Shown here: positions 41,055 through 49,124 of the stretch, one piece after another
Position numbering within the stretch: position 1 is the stretch's first letter
How the letters are laid out: every line of letters starts with the position of its first letter
Origin: JAUSNA01 sp964568885
Lineage (GTDB): Bacteria; Patescibacteriota; Microgenomatia; Levybacterales; GWA1-39-11
Assembly: GCA_964568885.1 (NCBI GenBank)
Contig: CAZMSF010000002.1
Location: 1 to 64,000, forward strand
Direction: 5' to 3'
Length of the DNA stretch: 64,000 bases
Position numbers and translations under genes: made by a program
The notes under the pieces: model-generated
Seen by the model: only the letters and a program-made list of their open reading frames with translations
The model's database searches: none
What the model was told of the DNA's origin: nothing

Positions 41055-43589
41055 TTGACCGCTAACCCCGAATCCACCACGAAGGTGGGTACAACTGAAG
41101 GAGAGGTTGACCTCGCCGAACGGAATGTCGTTTGGCTCCGCGAGATCGGAGTCGAGCACATCTCAATCGCCGGCGGTAAAGGTGCCAACCTCGGCGAGAT
41201 GATGCGCACCGGAGCACCCGTGCCGAACGCTTGGGTTGCAACGGCTCACGCACACGCAGCCTTCGTCAGGAGTCTGCCGCAGGCTGTCATCGACAAGATG
41301 GTGGCCCTCAACGACGCAGACCGCAAGAACGTCACCGCCTTCGCAGTCCTCGTAGAGGAGATCAAGACCGGTATCGAAGAACACGAGCTTCCGCTCGAGC
41401 TTCGGACGCTCTTCCTCCGTTCCTACGAGATGATGAGGCGGGAGGACGGCAGCCCGGAAGTGGTTGCCGTTCGGAGTGCAGCCCGTCCTGAGGACGGTGC
41501 TGACGCATCCTTCGCGGGTCAGCAGGGAACCTTCACGGACATCCGTGGAGGCGAGAATGTCCTGCACGCAATCGTTGCGTGCTGGGGCACATGCTACGAA
41601 CTCCGCTCGGTAATCTACCGGGCAGAGCTTCGGGAGCAGACCCTCGAAAGCGCAGCCGCAGAACCCGATGAAGTCCGCAAGCGCGAGCTTCTCGAGTTCG
41701 CCGACTGCCTCCGCCACGAGAACTTCGCGATGGCAGTCGTCGTCCAGAAGATGGTCCAGTCCTACGTGTCTGGCGTCATGCTGATGGTCGACGCTGCGAC
41801 AAGCGATCCCGCGTTCATCACCGTCCAGGCCGCGTTTGGCCTCGGGCAGGGTGTGGTCGACGGGACGATGGAAGCGGAGACGTTCAAGTTCCGCAAGGAC
41901 GACGAACTGACGCTCGTTGAGGGGCCCATCCGCGTCGCACAGCCTGAGATGTATGTCCGGAACCCGGACAGCACCGGTTCTATCGAGGACGCCACCATCA
42001 AGGTGGCGACACCTCCGTACCTCATCAACGCACCCAAGCTCACGAGGGGCCAAGCACGAGCCATTGCCCGGTACGGCATGGACATCGAACGGCATTACGG
42101 AGCCCCGCAGGATATCGAGTGGGCCGCGGTCCAGGAAAAGACCGACTGGCTCGACTTCTTCATCCTGCAGACCCGACCCATCACCGTGAAGCCCATCCTC
42201 CTCAGTGGAACCCCCGCTCCGACAGAGTCGACCCTCCTTGGGACCGGCGCTGCCGCGAGTCCGGGAGTCGGCGTGGGGCGGATCCGTATCGTGACCGGCG
42301 ACCCCGGCAAGGACGCCTCTATCCTGGAGATGGTTCAGCCCGGCGACGTTCTCGTCACCGAGATGACCACTCCGGACTGGGTTCCTGCCATGAAGCGGGC
42401 GGCAGCCATCATTACCCATCAGGGTAGTGTGACGTGCCACGCCGCTATCGTCAGCAGGGAGAAAGGGATCCCCTGCATCGTCGCGGTACACAACGCGCTC
42501 GAACTCCCCGATGGGGAACTCGTGACGGTCAACGCAGCGACCGGCCAGATCTGGCTCGGCGAATGCCAAGACACCATCGCATGGTGGGCGGCAGAAGTCG
42601 AGTACATGAAGAAGATGGCCCAGAACGTCGAAACCGTCACTCACGTCTGCATCAACGGCGCATCGCCGCTCGATGTGCAGAAGGCCCTTTCCGAGGGCAA
42701 GCGGCCGCGCGGCAACACGCTCGCGCGGGCGGAGTTCTTCTACCTTGACGTCTTCAACCAGCACCCACGGGCGCTTCTTGACGACGGCAGGCGGGAGGAA
42801 GCCGTTCAGACCATGGTCGACGGCTTCAGCGAACACGCGAACCTTATGTGGCCCGAAACGGCCACAGTTCGCACCAACGACCTCAAGCCTCACGAGCTTG
42901 GCAAGCTCGGTAACGGGCGGGGTTGGGACTACGAGAAGCCCAACATGTCCGAGAACCCGCAAGACGGGTATCGCGGCGTGGCACGCTACCTCGACCCCAA
43001 CAATCCCGGCGAGCAGGAAGCTTTCCGCATGGAGGTCGAGGCAATCGCCAAGACGTTCCTTGCTGGCTGGACCAACATCCAGCTGATGCTGCCGTACGTC
43101 CGGGCGGTCGAAGAGTTGACGGAGTGCCTTGCGCTCATCGACTCCATCCTCGAGCCTCTCGGCGTCAAGCGTGGCGGCGAGGACGGACTCCGGGTCATCA
43201 TGATGGTTGAGCTGCCTGAAAACGCACTCAACCTCGATGCCTACATCGACGAGGGCATTGATGGCGTTTCCCTGGGCTCCAACGACATGGGGTCCAAGGT
43301 GCACGGCCTTGACCGCGACTGGAAGGGTCGCGCCAAGTACGCCGCCATCGAAGTCGGACCGTCGATGCTCAAGCTCTACCAGATGGTAGGCGAGGTTGCC
43401 CATCGGCGCGGCCTCAAGTACATCGGGTTCTGTGGGCAGGGCGTTGCGCTCTTCCCCGAACTCGCCGGCAAGCTCGTCGGCTGGCACTACACGCACATCG
43501 GTTGCTCGCCCGACTCGTTCGAGGCGACACTGATCAATACGTACAACGCCGAGTTGCGGCTTGGCATCAGGGCCCACAAGGCCGCTTAG
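41055..43589 (+). CDS. ppsA: phosphoenolpyruvate synthase
   Basis: 844 residues; starts at TTG 41055 (GAGG 8 nt upstream), with GTG 41085 as alternative. Makes phosphoenolpyruvate from pyruvate and ATP. Domains in order: ATP-grasp ('GGKGANLGEMMRTGAPVP', 'VAVRSAARPEDGADASFAGQ'), swivelling His domain with phosphohistidine in 'GSVTCHAAIVSREKGIPCIV', and PEP-binding barrel with 'SLGSNDMGSKVHGLDRD' and catalytic Cys in 'YIGFCGQG'. The usual SNDLTQLTLG is SNDMGSKVHG, a notable change. Third codon positions are mostly G/C, unlike every neighbour, indicating transfer from a GC-rich donor. Confidence 0.9.
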   Translation: MTANPESTTKVGTTEGEVDLAERNVVWLREIGVEHISIAGGKGANLGEMMRTGAPVPNAWVATAHAHAAFVRSLPQAVIDKMVALNDADRKNVTAFAVLVEEIKTGIEEHELPLELRTLFLRSYEMMRREDGSPEVVAVRSAARPEDGADASFAGQQGTFTDIRGGENVLHAIVACWGTCYELRSVIYRAELREQTLESAAAEPDEVRKRELLEFADCLRHENFAMAVVVQKMVQSYVSGVMLMVDAATSDPAFITVQAAFGLGQGVVDGTMEAETFKFRKDDELTLVEGPIRVAQPEMYVRNPDSTGSIEDATIKVATPPYLINAPKLTRGQARAIARYGMDIERHYGAPQDIEWAAVQEKTDWLDFFILQTRPITVKPILLSGTPAPTESTLLGTGAAASPGVGVGRIRIVTGDPGKDASILEMVQPGDVLVTEMTTPDWVPAMKRAAAIITHQGSVTCHAAIVSREKGIPCIVAVHNALELPDGELVTVNAATGQIWLGECQDTIAWWAAEVEYMKKMAQNVETVTHVCINGASPLDVQKALSEGKRPRGNTLARAEFFYLDVFNQHPRALLDDGRREEAVQTMVDGFSEHANLMWPETATVRTNDLKPHELGKLGNGRGWDYEKPNMSENPQDGYRGVARYLDPNNPGEQEAFRMEVEAIAKTFLAGWTNIQLMLPYVRAVEELTECLALIDSILEPLGVKRGGEDGLRVIMMVELPENALNLDAYIDEGIDGVSLGSNDMGSKVHGLDRDWKGRAKYAAIEVGPSMLKLYQMVGEVAHRRGLKYIGFCGQGVALFPELAGKLVGWHYTHIGCSPDSFEATLINTYNAELRLGIRAHKAA

Positions 43590-43890
43590 ACCGGAGCTCA
43601 CCGTGAAGCGCGAGTTCCGGATCTTCCATACGAAAACCAGGCCGACCGCGAGGTCGGACACCGGGGATGGTCCATACGGTCCATCCTCGCCCCTCCGCCG
43701 GTATGAGCGGGCAGACCCACAAGTGGTCTCCCTGCCATTCGGCGGGGGGACCTACATAAACAACTCAAAACCCCTAACTTAAAACTCAAATCTTATTTTC
43801 CAATATCCTCAAGTTTTTCTTACCCTTCTTTGTTTCAATACCAAGACTACCAATATATGATGTATCAACCTTTGGTGAAAGGAGGTATAA
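43590..43890 (+). other. structured GC-rich trailer of the island and AT-rich return
   Basis: 301 nt. After the pps stop come three hairpins: CCGACC/GGTCGG with a GCGA tetraloop (43642-43657), GGATGG/CCATCC (43665-43686), and a 12-bp stem (43723-43734 with 43739-43750, loop ATTC). Composition drops to the AT-rich background at about 43755. No T-run follows the last stem. Confidence 0.6.
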
Positions 43891-44079
43891 ATGGCAAAAT
43901 ACGGAAAAAAAGCACAGGAAAAAATATCCGATGTCATGCATGAATATGGGAAAGGAAAATTGAAATCCGGCAGAAGCGGAAAGAAGGTGACGAGTCAAAA
44001 GCAAGCGGTAGCGATAGGAATTTCTGAAGCCAGAAAAGAGGGAGATAAAGTGCCAACGCCGAAAAAGCATTACGCTTAG
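43891..44079 (+). CDS. DUF6496-type small basic protein
   Basis: 62 residues, strongly basic. The whole chain follows the small-protein pattern 'MAKYGKKAQEKISDVMHEYG', 'KLKSGRSGKKVTSQKQAVAI' and 'GISEARKEGDKVP'. Similar proteins are widespread, sometimes repeated, and of unknown role; their charge suggests nucleic-acid binding. A perfect AAAGGAGG lies 5 nt before the ATG, so it is a typical Shine-Dalgarno gene in contrast to the leaderless genes nearby. It follows the GC-rich island but has normal local composition. Confidence 0.8.
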   Translation: MAKYGKKAQEKISDVMHEYGKGKLKSGRSGKKVTSQKQAVAIGISEARKEGDKVPTPKKHYA

Positions 44080-44087
44080 ATGTATGA

Positions 44088-44187
44088 GGGGTCCTGTCTG
44101 CGCTCTTCCCCCGTCCGACAATCCTCATCGCTCACTTCGCTCGGATTGCGGGTGCTCGACGGGGGTCCCCCTTCGCTTGCCACCCCA
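44088..44187 (+). repeat. structured intergenic element, copy B
   Basis: Starts GGGGTCCTGTC, contains CCCCCGTC (44108-44115) pairing with GACGGGGG (44158-44165) and CAATCC (44119-44124) with GGATTG (44143-44148), then GGGGGTCCCC and ends TTGCCACCCC. Block order matches copy A at 26502-26615, while the stem bases differ. It begins 9 nt after the stop of the DUF6496 gene. Confidence 0.5.
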
Positions 44188-44268
44188 GATGAAATTAGTT
44201 TAGTCTTTTTGAAACAGAAAAGAAAGAGGAAAGGAGAGGAAAATTAACCTCTAAAGGATAAAGGATTT

Positions 44269-44550
44269 ATGAGAAAGGTTAATACTGAGAAAATTGAACC
44301 GAATTTAGCGCTTTGGGAGCTTGAGATAGAGCAGTTGGAAGGTCGCTCGCTTGAGAAAAAAGGAAGAGAAGAGATAAACGAAATGTTATCTGAGGGATGG
44401 CTTTTATTGTCTGTCTATACTTTGCGTTTTAAAGACGGGGAAGATACTTGGCTTGAGCGACCGATGGCGATTTTGGGACTTCCAAAACATCCTGTAAAAA
44501 TAAAGAGAAAGAAAGAGAAAAAGGCATATCCCGAGTCGGTAGTTTTGTAA
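44269..44550 (+). CDS. unknown small basic protein
   Basis: 93 residues. An acidic helical first half ('LALWELEIEQLEGRSLEKKG') and a beta-like middle ('SEGWLLLSVYTLRFKDGEDT') precede a Lys-rich tail ('KRKKEKKAYPE'). It has no signal sequence. AAAGGAT lies just before the ATG, with an additional AAAGGAGAGG further upstream. No known family. Could be a small regulatory or nucleic-acid-associated protein; no functional claim is made. Confidence 0.55.
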   Translation: MRKVNTEKIEPNLALWELEIEQLEGRSLEKKGREEINEMLSEGWLLLSVYTLRFKDGEDTWLERPMAILGLPKHPVKIKRKKEKKAYPESVVL

Positions 44551-44567
44551 AAACTTAAAGCCCCGGT

Positions 44568-45206
44568 TTATTTAGTTGTAAGAATAGTCGTTGAAAGTAG
44601 TGTTGCGTGCATGTATGCATCGTGCATTGAGGAGTACATCTTCTGATAATTCTTGTCGGCATAAGAGTCCAAAATCGCTTTTTCGTCTAATACGTGGCGG
44701 GCAAAATAATTTTGCGCATTCATGTACGAATCAACGTTTTTTCCTTGAGCAAGAAGCGATGAAAAATCATCGGTGAATTTTTGGAGACTTTGAAGGGCAA
44801 TTGTTTCTCTTGCATTGTCTTTTAGCTTTTTTGCATCTGCGTAATCAAGGAAAGCGTTAATGTGGTTTGTCCAAATAGTCAAAAATTTATTTTTTACGTC
44901 TACCCCATACAAACTTTCCATCTGCGAGGCAAGTTGTTGGGTGTTATCATCAACCGCCTGCTTTGATGCTTGAAAGTCTGCCCTCCGTTCGTAGCGCGAT
45001 ATTAACATCTGCCCGCCGACAAGTGCATGCTCTCCCATAAGAGTATCCAGAGTTTGCTGTTTTTGTTCGGTAGAAAGTGGGGGTGTTGTTGGGGTGGTTT
45101 TTGGTTGTTGAGCAAAAACGTTTTGAAGAGCCGGTACTTGGAGGATAACAGGGGCAGCCAGCATAACAAAAAGAAGTGAAAGTATAAAGAAAAGATTTTT
45201 TGACAT
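44568..45206 (-). CDS. secreted helical protein, unknown
   Basis: 212 residues. A signal peptide (about 1-32, ending 'LQNVFAQ') and a Thr/Pro linker are followed by a helical bundle with repeated landmarks: 'LDTLMGEHALVGGQMLISRY', 'FLTIWTNHINAFLDYADAKK', 'YFARHVLDEKAILDSYADKN' and 'SMHDAYMHATLL'. Histidines recur at similar positions in the helices, so metal binding is possible. Similar repeats (xxLWxxHIxxFxDY) occur in secreted proteins of Firmicutes and Actinobacteria whose function I do not know. Extracellular and probably monomeric. Confidence 0.65.
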   Translation of the reverse strand: MSKNLFFILSLLFVMLAAPVILQVPALQNVFAQQPKTTPTTPPLSTEQKQQTLDTLMGEHALVGGQMLISRYERRADFQASKQAVDDNTQQLASQMESLYGVDVKNKFLTIWTNHINAFLDYADAKKLKDNARETIALQSLQKFTDDFSSLLAQGKNVDSYMNAQNYFARHVLDEKAILDSYADKNYQKMYSSMHDAYMHATLLSTTILTTK

Positions 45207-45268
45207 ATGGCAAGTGTAAACGGTAGGAGCAAAAGGTGAGTTAATGAACGGTATGAATTTTACAAGAA

Positions 45269-46381
45269 CTATTCGAATTTGAAGAGGAAGAATTCGCAGG
45301 ATTGCTGAGTGATTTGAGCGGGCCCGACAGTCGGTGTCGGGGTGGGGGTGTCTGTTGGGGTCGGAGGGACAAAGGTTTTCAGGTTAAGCTGAGGATTTCT
45401 TACCGGCTTGGGAGTCGCCGTAGGAGTCGAGTTTTGTTGTTCGGTGTCATTTCCCCCACCAAAAAGATTTGCAAAGAAGGAGGCTACATTATCAAAAAAT
45501 GATTTGTTGCTTGTTGATGCTCCGAGGATTACAGTGTTGCCGACGACCGGAACAAATGCGGTTTTTTTATCGCATGTCGGTACCGCCTGGACACGATAAA
45601 CCTGTCCCTTTTCCATTGAGGAGGGAACATCAAGGTCCCACGTTGCTTTATACCGGGTTTTTTGGGCGGTAGTTTCGGCAACAATTGCAGCTATATTTTC
45701 TTTTTTGTCGATTGTCACAATTTTATCAGCTTCTTTGTAGAGAGTGAATGTGAAGGCGGAGATTTTGGCGTATTTCCCGTCATCACCTTCAACTTTACCA
45801 AAGGCAGTAATTGCAGTTTTTCCTCCGCGGATAATTGCACCTGCCTCAAGTCCATCGCATTTACACATATTTTGTGCAAAAGGTGTCGAGCATTTATTGT
45901 TGGTGCAGGCCGTGCACCCCGCGTCTTTTGCAGCACCCGTGCAGTCACCATCTTTTGTGCACGCTACCCCACACGCAGGGGGAGTTTTGCAAACGCCACT
46001 AATACAAGCTGTACAGGAATCTTTTGCGCCAGTGCAGTCACCATCTTTTGTGCACGCTACCCCACACGCAGGGGGAGTTTTGCATGCGCCGCTTATGCAT
46101 GCGGTGCAGCCGTCTTTTGCTCCCTCGCAGTCTCCGTCTCTAGTGCATGCGACATTGCATGCAGGAGCCTTCTTGCACGTATATCCGTTGGTGCCTGAAA
46201 CGCAGTCAGAGCAATCTTGTGGGCACGCGACTCCACCGGGGGTACATGTCTGGCCGCAGGCAGGAGGGGGTTGGGTCGGAAGACAGACATTATCAACTGC
46301 CCGTGCTTTTTGAGTAGTCAAGAATATAAATATTAGTGCAAAAAATCCTACCAATAATGTTTTAAAAGCTACAATTTTCAT
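45269..46381 (-). CDS. secreted cysteine-rich repeat protein
   Basis: 370 residues. Signal peptide (about 1-28, ending 'KARA'), then three cysteine repeats of about 31-35 residues ('CGVACTKDGDCTGAKDSCTA' type), a beta domain (about 155-270), a Ser/Thr linker with 'PQLNLKTFVPPTPTDTPTP' and a final Cys. A 53-bp stretch is identical in two of the repeats. The start overlaps the stop of the upstream gene by 4 bp, so the two are translationally coupled. Domain content resembles the surface proteins in the first 15 kb. Function unknown. Confidence 0.7.
   Translation of the reverse strand: MKIVAFKTLLVGFFALIFIFLTTQKARAVDNVCLPTQPPPACGQTCTPGGVACPQDCSDCVSGTNGYTCKKAPACNVACTRDGDCEGAKDGCTACISGACKTPPACGVACTKDGDCTGAKDSCTACISGVCKTPPACGVACTKDGDCTGAAKDAGCTACTNNKCSTPFAQNMCKCDGLEAGAIIRGGKTAITAFGKVEGDDGKYAKISAFTFTLYKEADKIVTIDKKENIAAIVAETTAQKTRYKATWDLDVPSSMEKGQVYRVQAVPTCDKKTAFVPVVGNTVILGASTSNKSFFDNVASFFANLFGGGNDTEQQNSTPTATPKPVRNPQLNLKTFVPPTPTDTPTPTPTVGPAQITQQSCEFFLFKFE
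45939..46084. repeat. identical 53-bp tandem repeats
   Basis: 45939-45991 and 46032-46084 are identical by eye, offset 93 nt (31 codons), within the cysteine-repeat part of the gene at 45269. Recent duplication or gene conversion. Confidence 0.8.
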
Positions 46382-48615
46382 AGTAATTCAAATGCTCCTA
46401 ATTCTACTACGGTAAAACCATTTCTTTGAAGAGGGAGAATTTCAGGTCGAGAAACTGAATAGGGAGAATCAACTCGATGAATAACCAGGTGCACTCTATG
46501 CATCGTATCCGGTTTTGGTACAAGAGAGAGTGGGAGATTTCTCTCAACTTCTGCCTGATTTGCGATTCCGATGAAATAATAACGGGCTTTAGTCTTTATG
46601 GTATTGACGACATCTTGAGAAAGTCGGTTTGTCTCATTCTCATTTAAGCCAAGTTCCGACGCGATTTTATTTACTTGGGTCGGGATTTCACTTCTCCCTA
46701 CGATAAATCCTTTCGAGGGTAGCGAAAATTGAACCGTCCGTGGGTCATACTCATAATAAAGGTACTGTCTTTCCGTACCGTTTGCCCGGATTGTTCCATC
46801 ATGAAGTACTAGAGTCCGGATAGTGTTGTTTTTGATTTCCGGGTCCGAGTAGGTCAGCTTTGCGCCGGTTGAGACAATTATTGACTCTGTTTGAATTGGA
46901 TAGAGAAAGATTGCAGGAGAAAGACCAGTAATATAACAATGTGGGTCTCCCGATTGATATCCGGGTTGAACTCCATTCGTGTTCTGAAATACTTTTGGAA
47001 AGCGGGTTTTACACACTTGCATTTCTGCCGGTATGTTAAGGTCAGGGCAAAGACCTTTGGCTATGGCGTTTATCATGTCAGTCTTATTTGTCGAGCCTGT
47101 TGTGCTTATGAGGTAATAAGTATTTGGTGCTGTTGATACTTGTCCAAGCACAATTTTTCCGTATCCTGGAATGTCAAAAGTAACGACCTTTGCATAATCT
47201 GATTCTTTCGAGCACTCAGTCGGCGTAGGCGTAGGAGTACAGGCTCCGCCACTAGGAGATGGGTTTGGGGAAGTCGAGGGAGAAGGGGATGTTGTGGTGG
47301 AGGGTGACGGACTCGGTGAAGATGTTGTTCCTGGAACGTTGTTGCCGTGGTCCTGCGCATAGGCCTTTTTTACGAATGGATTTGTGAGAAACCCAATTTG
47401 TGGCTTTGAGGCCTTAACAGCTTGGATGAATTTAACGGTATATCCTGAATTGAGTGATGCAACACCTTTAATTATGTAATACGGTTCGTATGAATCCTGC
47501 GTGTCTTCAAGCGGTTTTTCAATGTAGCCCATTACCATATCGGTAATGGTAGCATCAGTACTTTCTGCTAAATTGTTAGGATACACTTTCTTTAGGTCAA
47601 CCGTTCCGGTGCCTGCGGGCATCATAATGGTAAAGTCGGCTTGATTATTTCTCACTTTAGAAAGCGCTTCTTGGGGTCCGATTATTTTTTCAGTTGTAAT
47701 TTTTTTATCTCTATCGAGCTGCCGCATTGTTGAGCTGATAGTGACAATGCTTCCGTCTTTTTGAACTCCAATAACGACGCTATTGAAATCAACCGGTCGG
47801 GAAAGTCCGTCTTGGTTGTTGTTGGTGTTGATGACACTTTCATCCCGTGGTCCGTTGGGGTCTGCATATCCCGGGCTTAAAGTCGACATGAATTTTGTTT
47901 CGGGAAGGTTAAGAATGCCGGGAGGGTTAAGAAGCGGTGCGCCTAAGAGATTCCAATTTCTATGACACTCAACATACGTGACGTCTTTGGCATCCGACTT
48001 TTGGAAAGTTACCGGACACGTCACCGTTGCATCAAGCATCCCCAAAGTTCTGAGTATTGTTTCGGCAACGGATTGAGGATTTTGTGAGCCGGCGATTTTT
48101 AATCCGGTGGCATTATAGAAATCGAAAGTTCCCACTTTAGGGTTTACCAAAAGAAAAGAACTTTTTTCACCACCGTCTAATGTATATAAGTCATAATCAT
48201 CCGAGCTTTTTTTAAGTTTTGCATTCGCAAGATTGAGTTTTTCCTTTAAGCTTCGTACCTCTTCGGAAGATACATTATTTTTTAAAGGGTATACTTTGAC
48301 CGCAGAATTGGTAAGCGGTGAATTTTTTACTTTGCCAAGTGCGCTTCTGTCCTCGTATTTTGTTGAAGTAAATTTTGGAATTTGAGTGGAAGGAATTGTC
48401 TCTTGGGATGTTCTTGAGTTTGGCGATGTGTTTGGCTGTTTTGAAAATATAAGTATTAAAACCAAAATTAAACCGACCGCTGCAATAAGTCCCACCAAAA
48501 GAAGTGTTTTCACAGGAAGCATTCGTGGTCCCTTTTTAAGGGATTCTTGGGTATCCGGCAAAGAGGGGGAGGCGGGCTGTTCCATAACATTTACTTCGGA
48601 ATTTTTATTTTCCAT
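46378..48615 (-). CDS. large membrane-anchored protein with a divergent KPxIYLYP module (copy D)
   Basis: 745 residues. Cytoplasmic start of about 30 residues, one transmembrane helix (about 32-54, 'LLLVGLIAAVGLILVLILIF'), a long extracellular region with a Ser/Pro/Thr stretch near 425-470, then at the C-terminus a version of the module: 'GLSPAIFLYPIQTESIIVST', 'TLVLHDGTI', 'YLYYEYD', 'ELGLNENETNRLSQD', 'LVPKPDTMHRVHL' and 'GFTVVELGAFELL'. Trp of VEWGG is Leu here. It is the most distant of four copies. First gene of a two-gene unit with 45269; promoter at 48625-48653. Function unknown. Confidence 0.78.
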   Translation of the reverse strand: MENKNSEVNVMEQPASPSLPDTQESLKKGPRMLPVKTLLLVGLIAAVGLILVLILIFSKQPNTSPNSRTSQETIPSTQIPKFTSTKYEDRSALGKVKNSPLTNSAVKVYPLKNNVSSEEVRSLKEKLNLANAKLKKSSDDYDLYTLDGGEKSSFLLVNPKVGTFDFYNATGLKIAGSQNPQSVAETILRTLGMLDATVTCPVTFQKSDAKDVTYVECHRNWNLLGAPLLNPPGILNLPETKFMSTLSPGYADPNGPRDESVINTNNNQDGLSRPVDFNSVVIGVQKDGSIVTISSTMRQLDRDKKITTEKIIGPQEALSKVRNNQADFTIMMPAGTGTVDLKKVYPNNLAESTDATITDMVMGYIEKPLEDTQDSYEPYYIIKGVASLNSGYTVKFIQAVKASKPQIGFLTNPFVKKAYAQDHGNNVPGTTSSPSPSPSTTTSPSPSTSPNPSPSGGACTPTPTPTECSKESDYAKVVTFDIPGYGKIVLGQVSTAPNTYYLISTTGSTNKTDMINAIAKGLCPDLNIPAEMQVCKTRFPKVFQNTNGVQPGYQSGDPHCYITGLSPAIFLYPIQTESIIVSTGAKLTYSDPEIKNNTIRTLVLHDGTIRANGTERQYLYYEYDPRTVQFSLPSKGFIVGRSEIPTQVNKIASELGLNENETNRLSQDVVNTIKTKARYYFIGIANQAEVERNLPLSLVPKPDTMHRVHLVIHRVDSPYSVSRPEILPLQRNGFTVVELGAFELL

Positions 48616-48624
48616 ACCTATTTT

Positions 48625-48653
48625 ATATTAGGAATAAATGTTTAAAAGTTCAA
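48625..48653 (-). promoter_or_regulatory. promoter of copy D
   Basis: Minus strand: TTGAAC (48653-48648), 17 nt, TAATAT (48630-48625); ATG at 48615, leader 2-3 nt. Confidence 0.55.
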
Positions 48654-48707
48654 GCAACAAAAAATCCTACTTTTCAAATTGATGTTCACCGTTTAATATA
48701 TTTCAAA

Positions 48708-49124
48708 ATGCCAAGAAGAGAACACGAGGGAAGAGCAATCAGAGGGTCTGAGGATCTGGCGCTTATTAAAAGCAGTGACGACGTGCCGAAAATAGATAAT
48801 CCTGCGGAGCGGGAGTTTGCCCGGCTGCTCCTTGATAAGACCTCCCTTGAAATTACACACGAGCCAACGTTGTTTTATTATCACGACGACGAAGGGATAT
48901 TGAGGGGAACACTCCCCGATTTTAGAGTGGTCAATCCCGATACCGGAGCTGCGACCTATATTGAAATTACGACTTCAAGTAATGGAAAAGGCAGACAGCA
49001 GTCAATTATGCAGCGATTAGCACCCGATGTGCACTATGTCGTTTTCAAAAGAGAAAAATTGGAAGCAATTCAGAATAAATTCCCCGAATATCATTTTTTT
49101 AACGGAAACGGTCCGGCAAAATGA
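48708..49124 (+). CDS. possible PD-(D/E)XK-like nuclease protein
   Basis: 138 residues, soluble. 'NPAEREFARLL' (Glu in a helix), 'GTLPDFRVVNP' (Asp71) and 'TYIEITTSSNGKGRQQ' (Glu86) follow the order of a PD-(D/E)XK core: helix, Asp in a strand, E-x-K in the next strand. Here the last position is Thr, so the core lysine is missing or shifted to a nearby Lys. Its stop overlaps the start of the next gene (ATGA), and the run continues into the pur genes, so it probably belongs to that operon. Fold and function are both tentative. Confidence 0.45.
   Translation: MPRREHEGRAIRGSEDLALIKSSDDVPKIDNPAEREFARLLLDKTSLEITHEPTLFYYHDDEGILRGTLPDFRVVNPDTGAATYIEITTSSNGKGRQQSIMQRLAPDVHYVVFKREKLEAIQNKFPEYHFFNGNGPAK

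Noticed and set aside
41163..43661. 832-codon open frame on the minus strand opposite pps
   Set aside because: It is an antisense shadow produced by the GC-rich codon pattern of pps. Its translation has no recognisable motif, while the plus strand shows a complete PEP synthase.
40864..43755. Mobile element or prophage origin for the GC-rich island
   Set aside because: No integrase, transposase, tRNA target or clear flanking direct repeats were seen. The inverted repeats are confined to the leader, so transfer is inferred only from composition.
44108..44165. Possible tRNA or terminator in the hairpin-rich region after the DUF6496 gene
   Set aside because: No cloverleaf or T-loop consensus, and no T-run after the stem. 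It matches the structured element at 26502 better.
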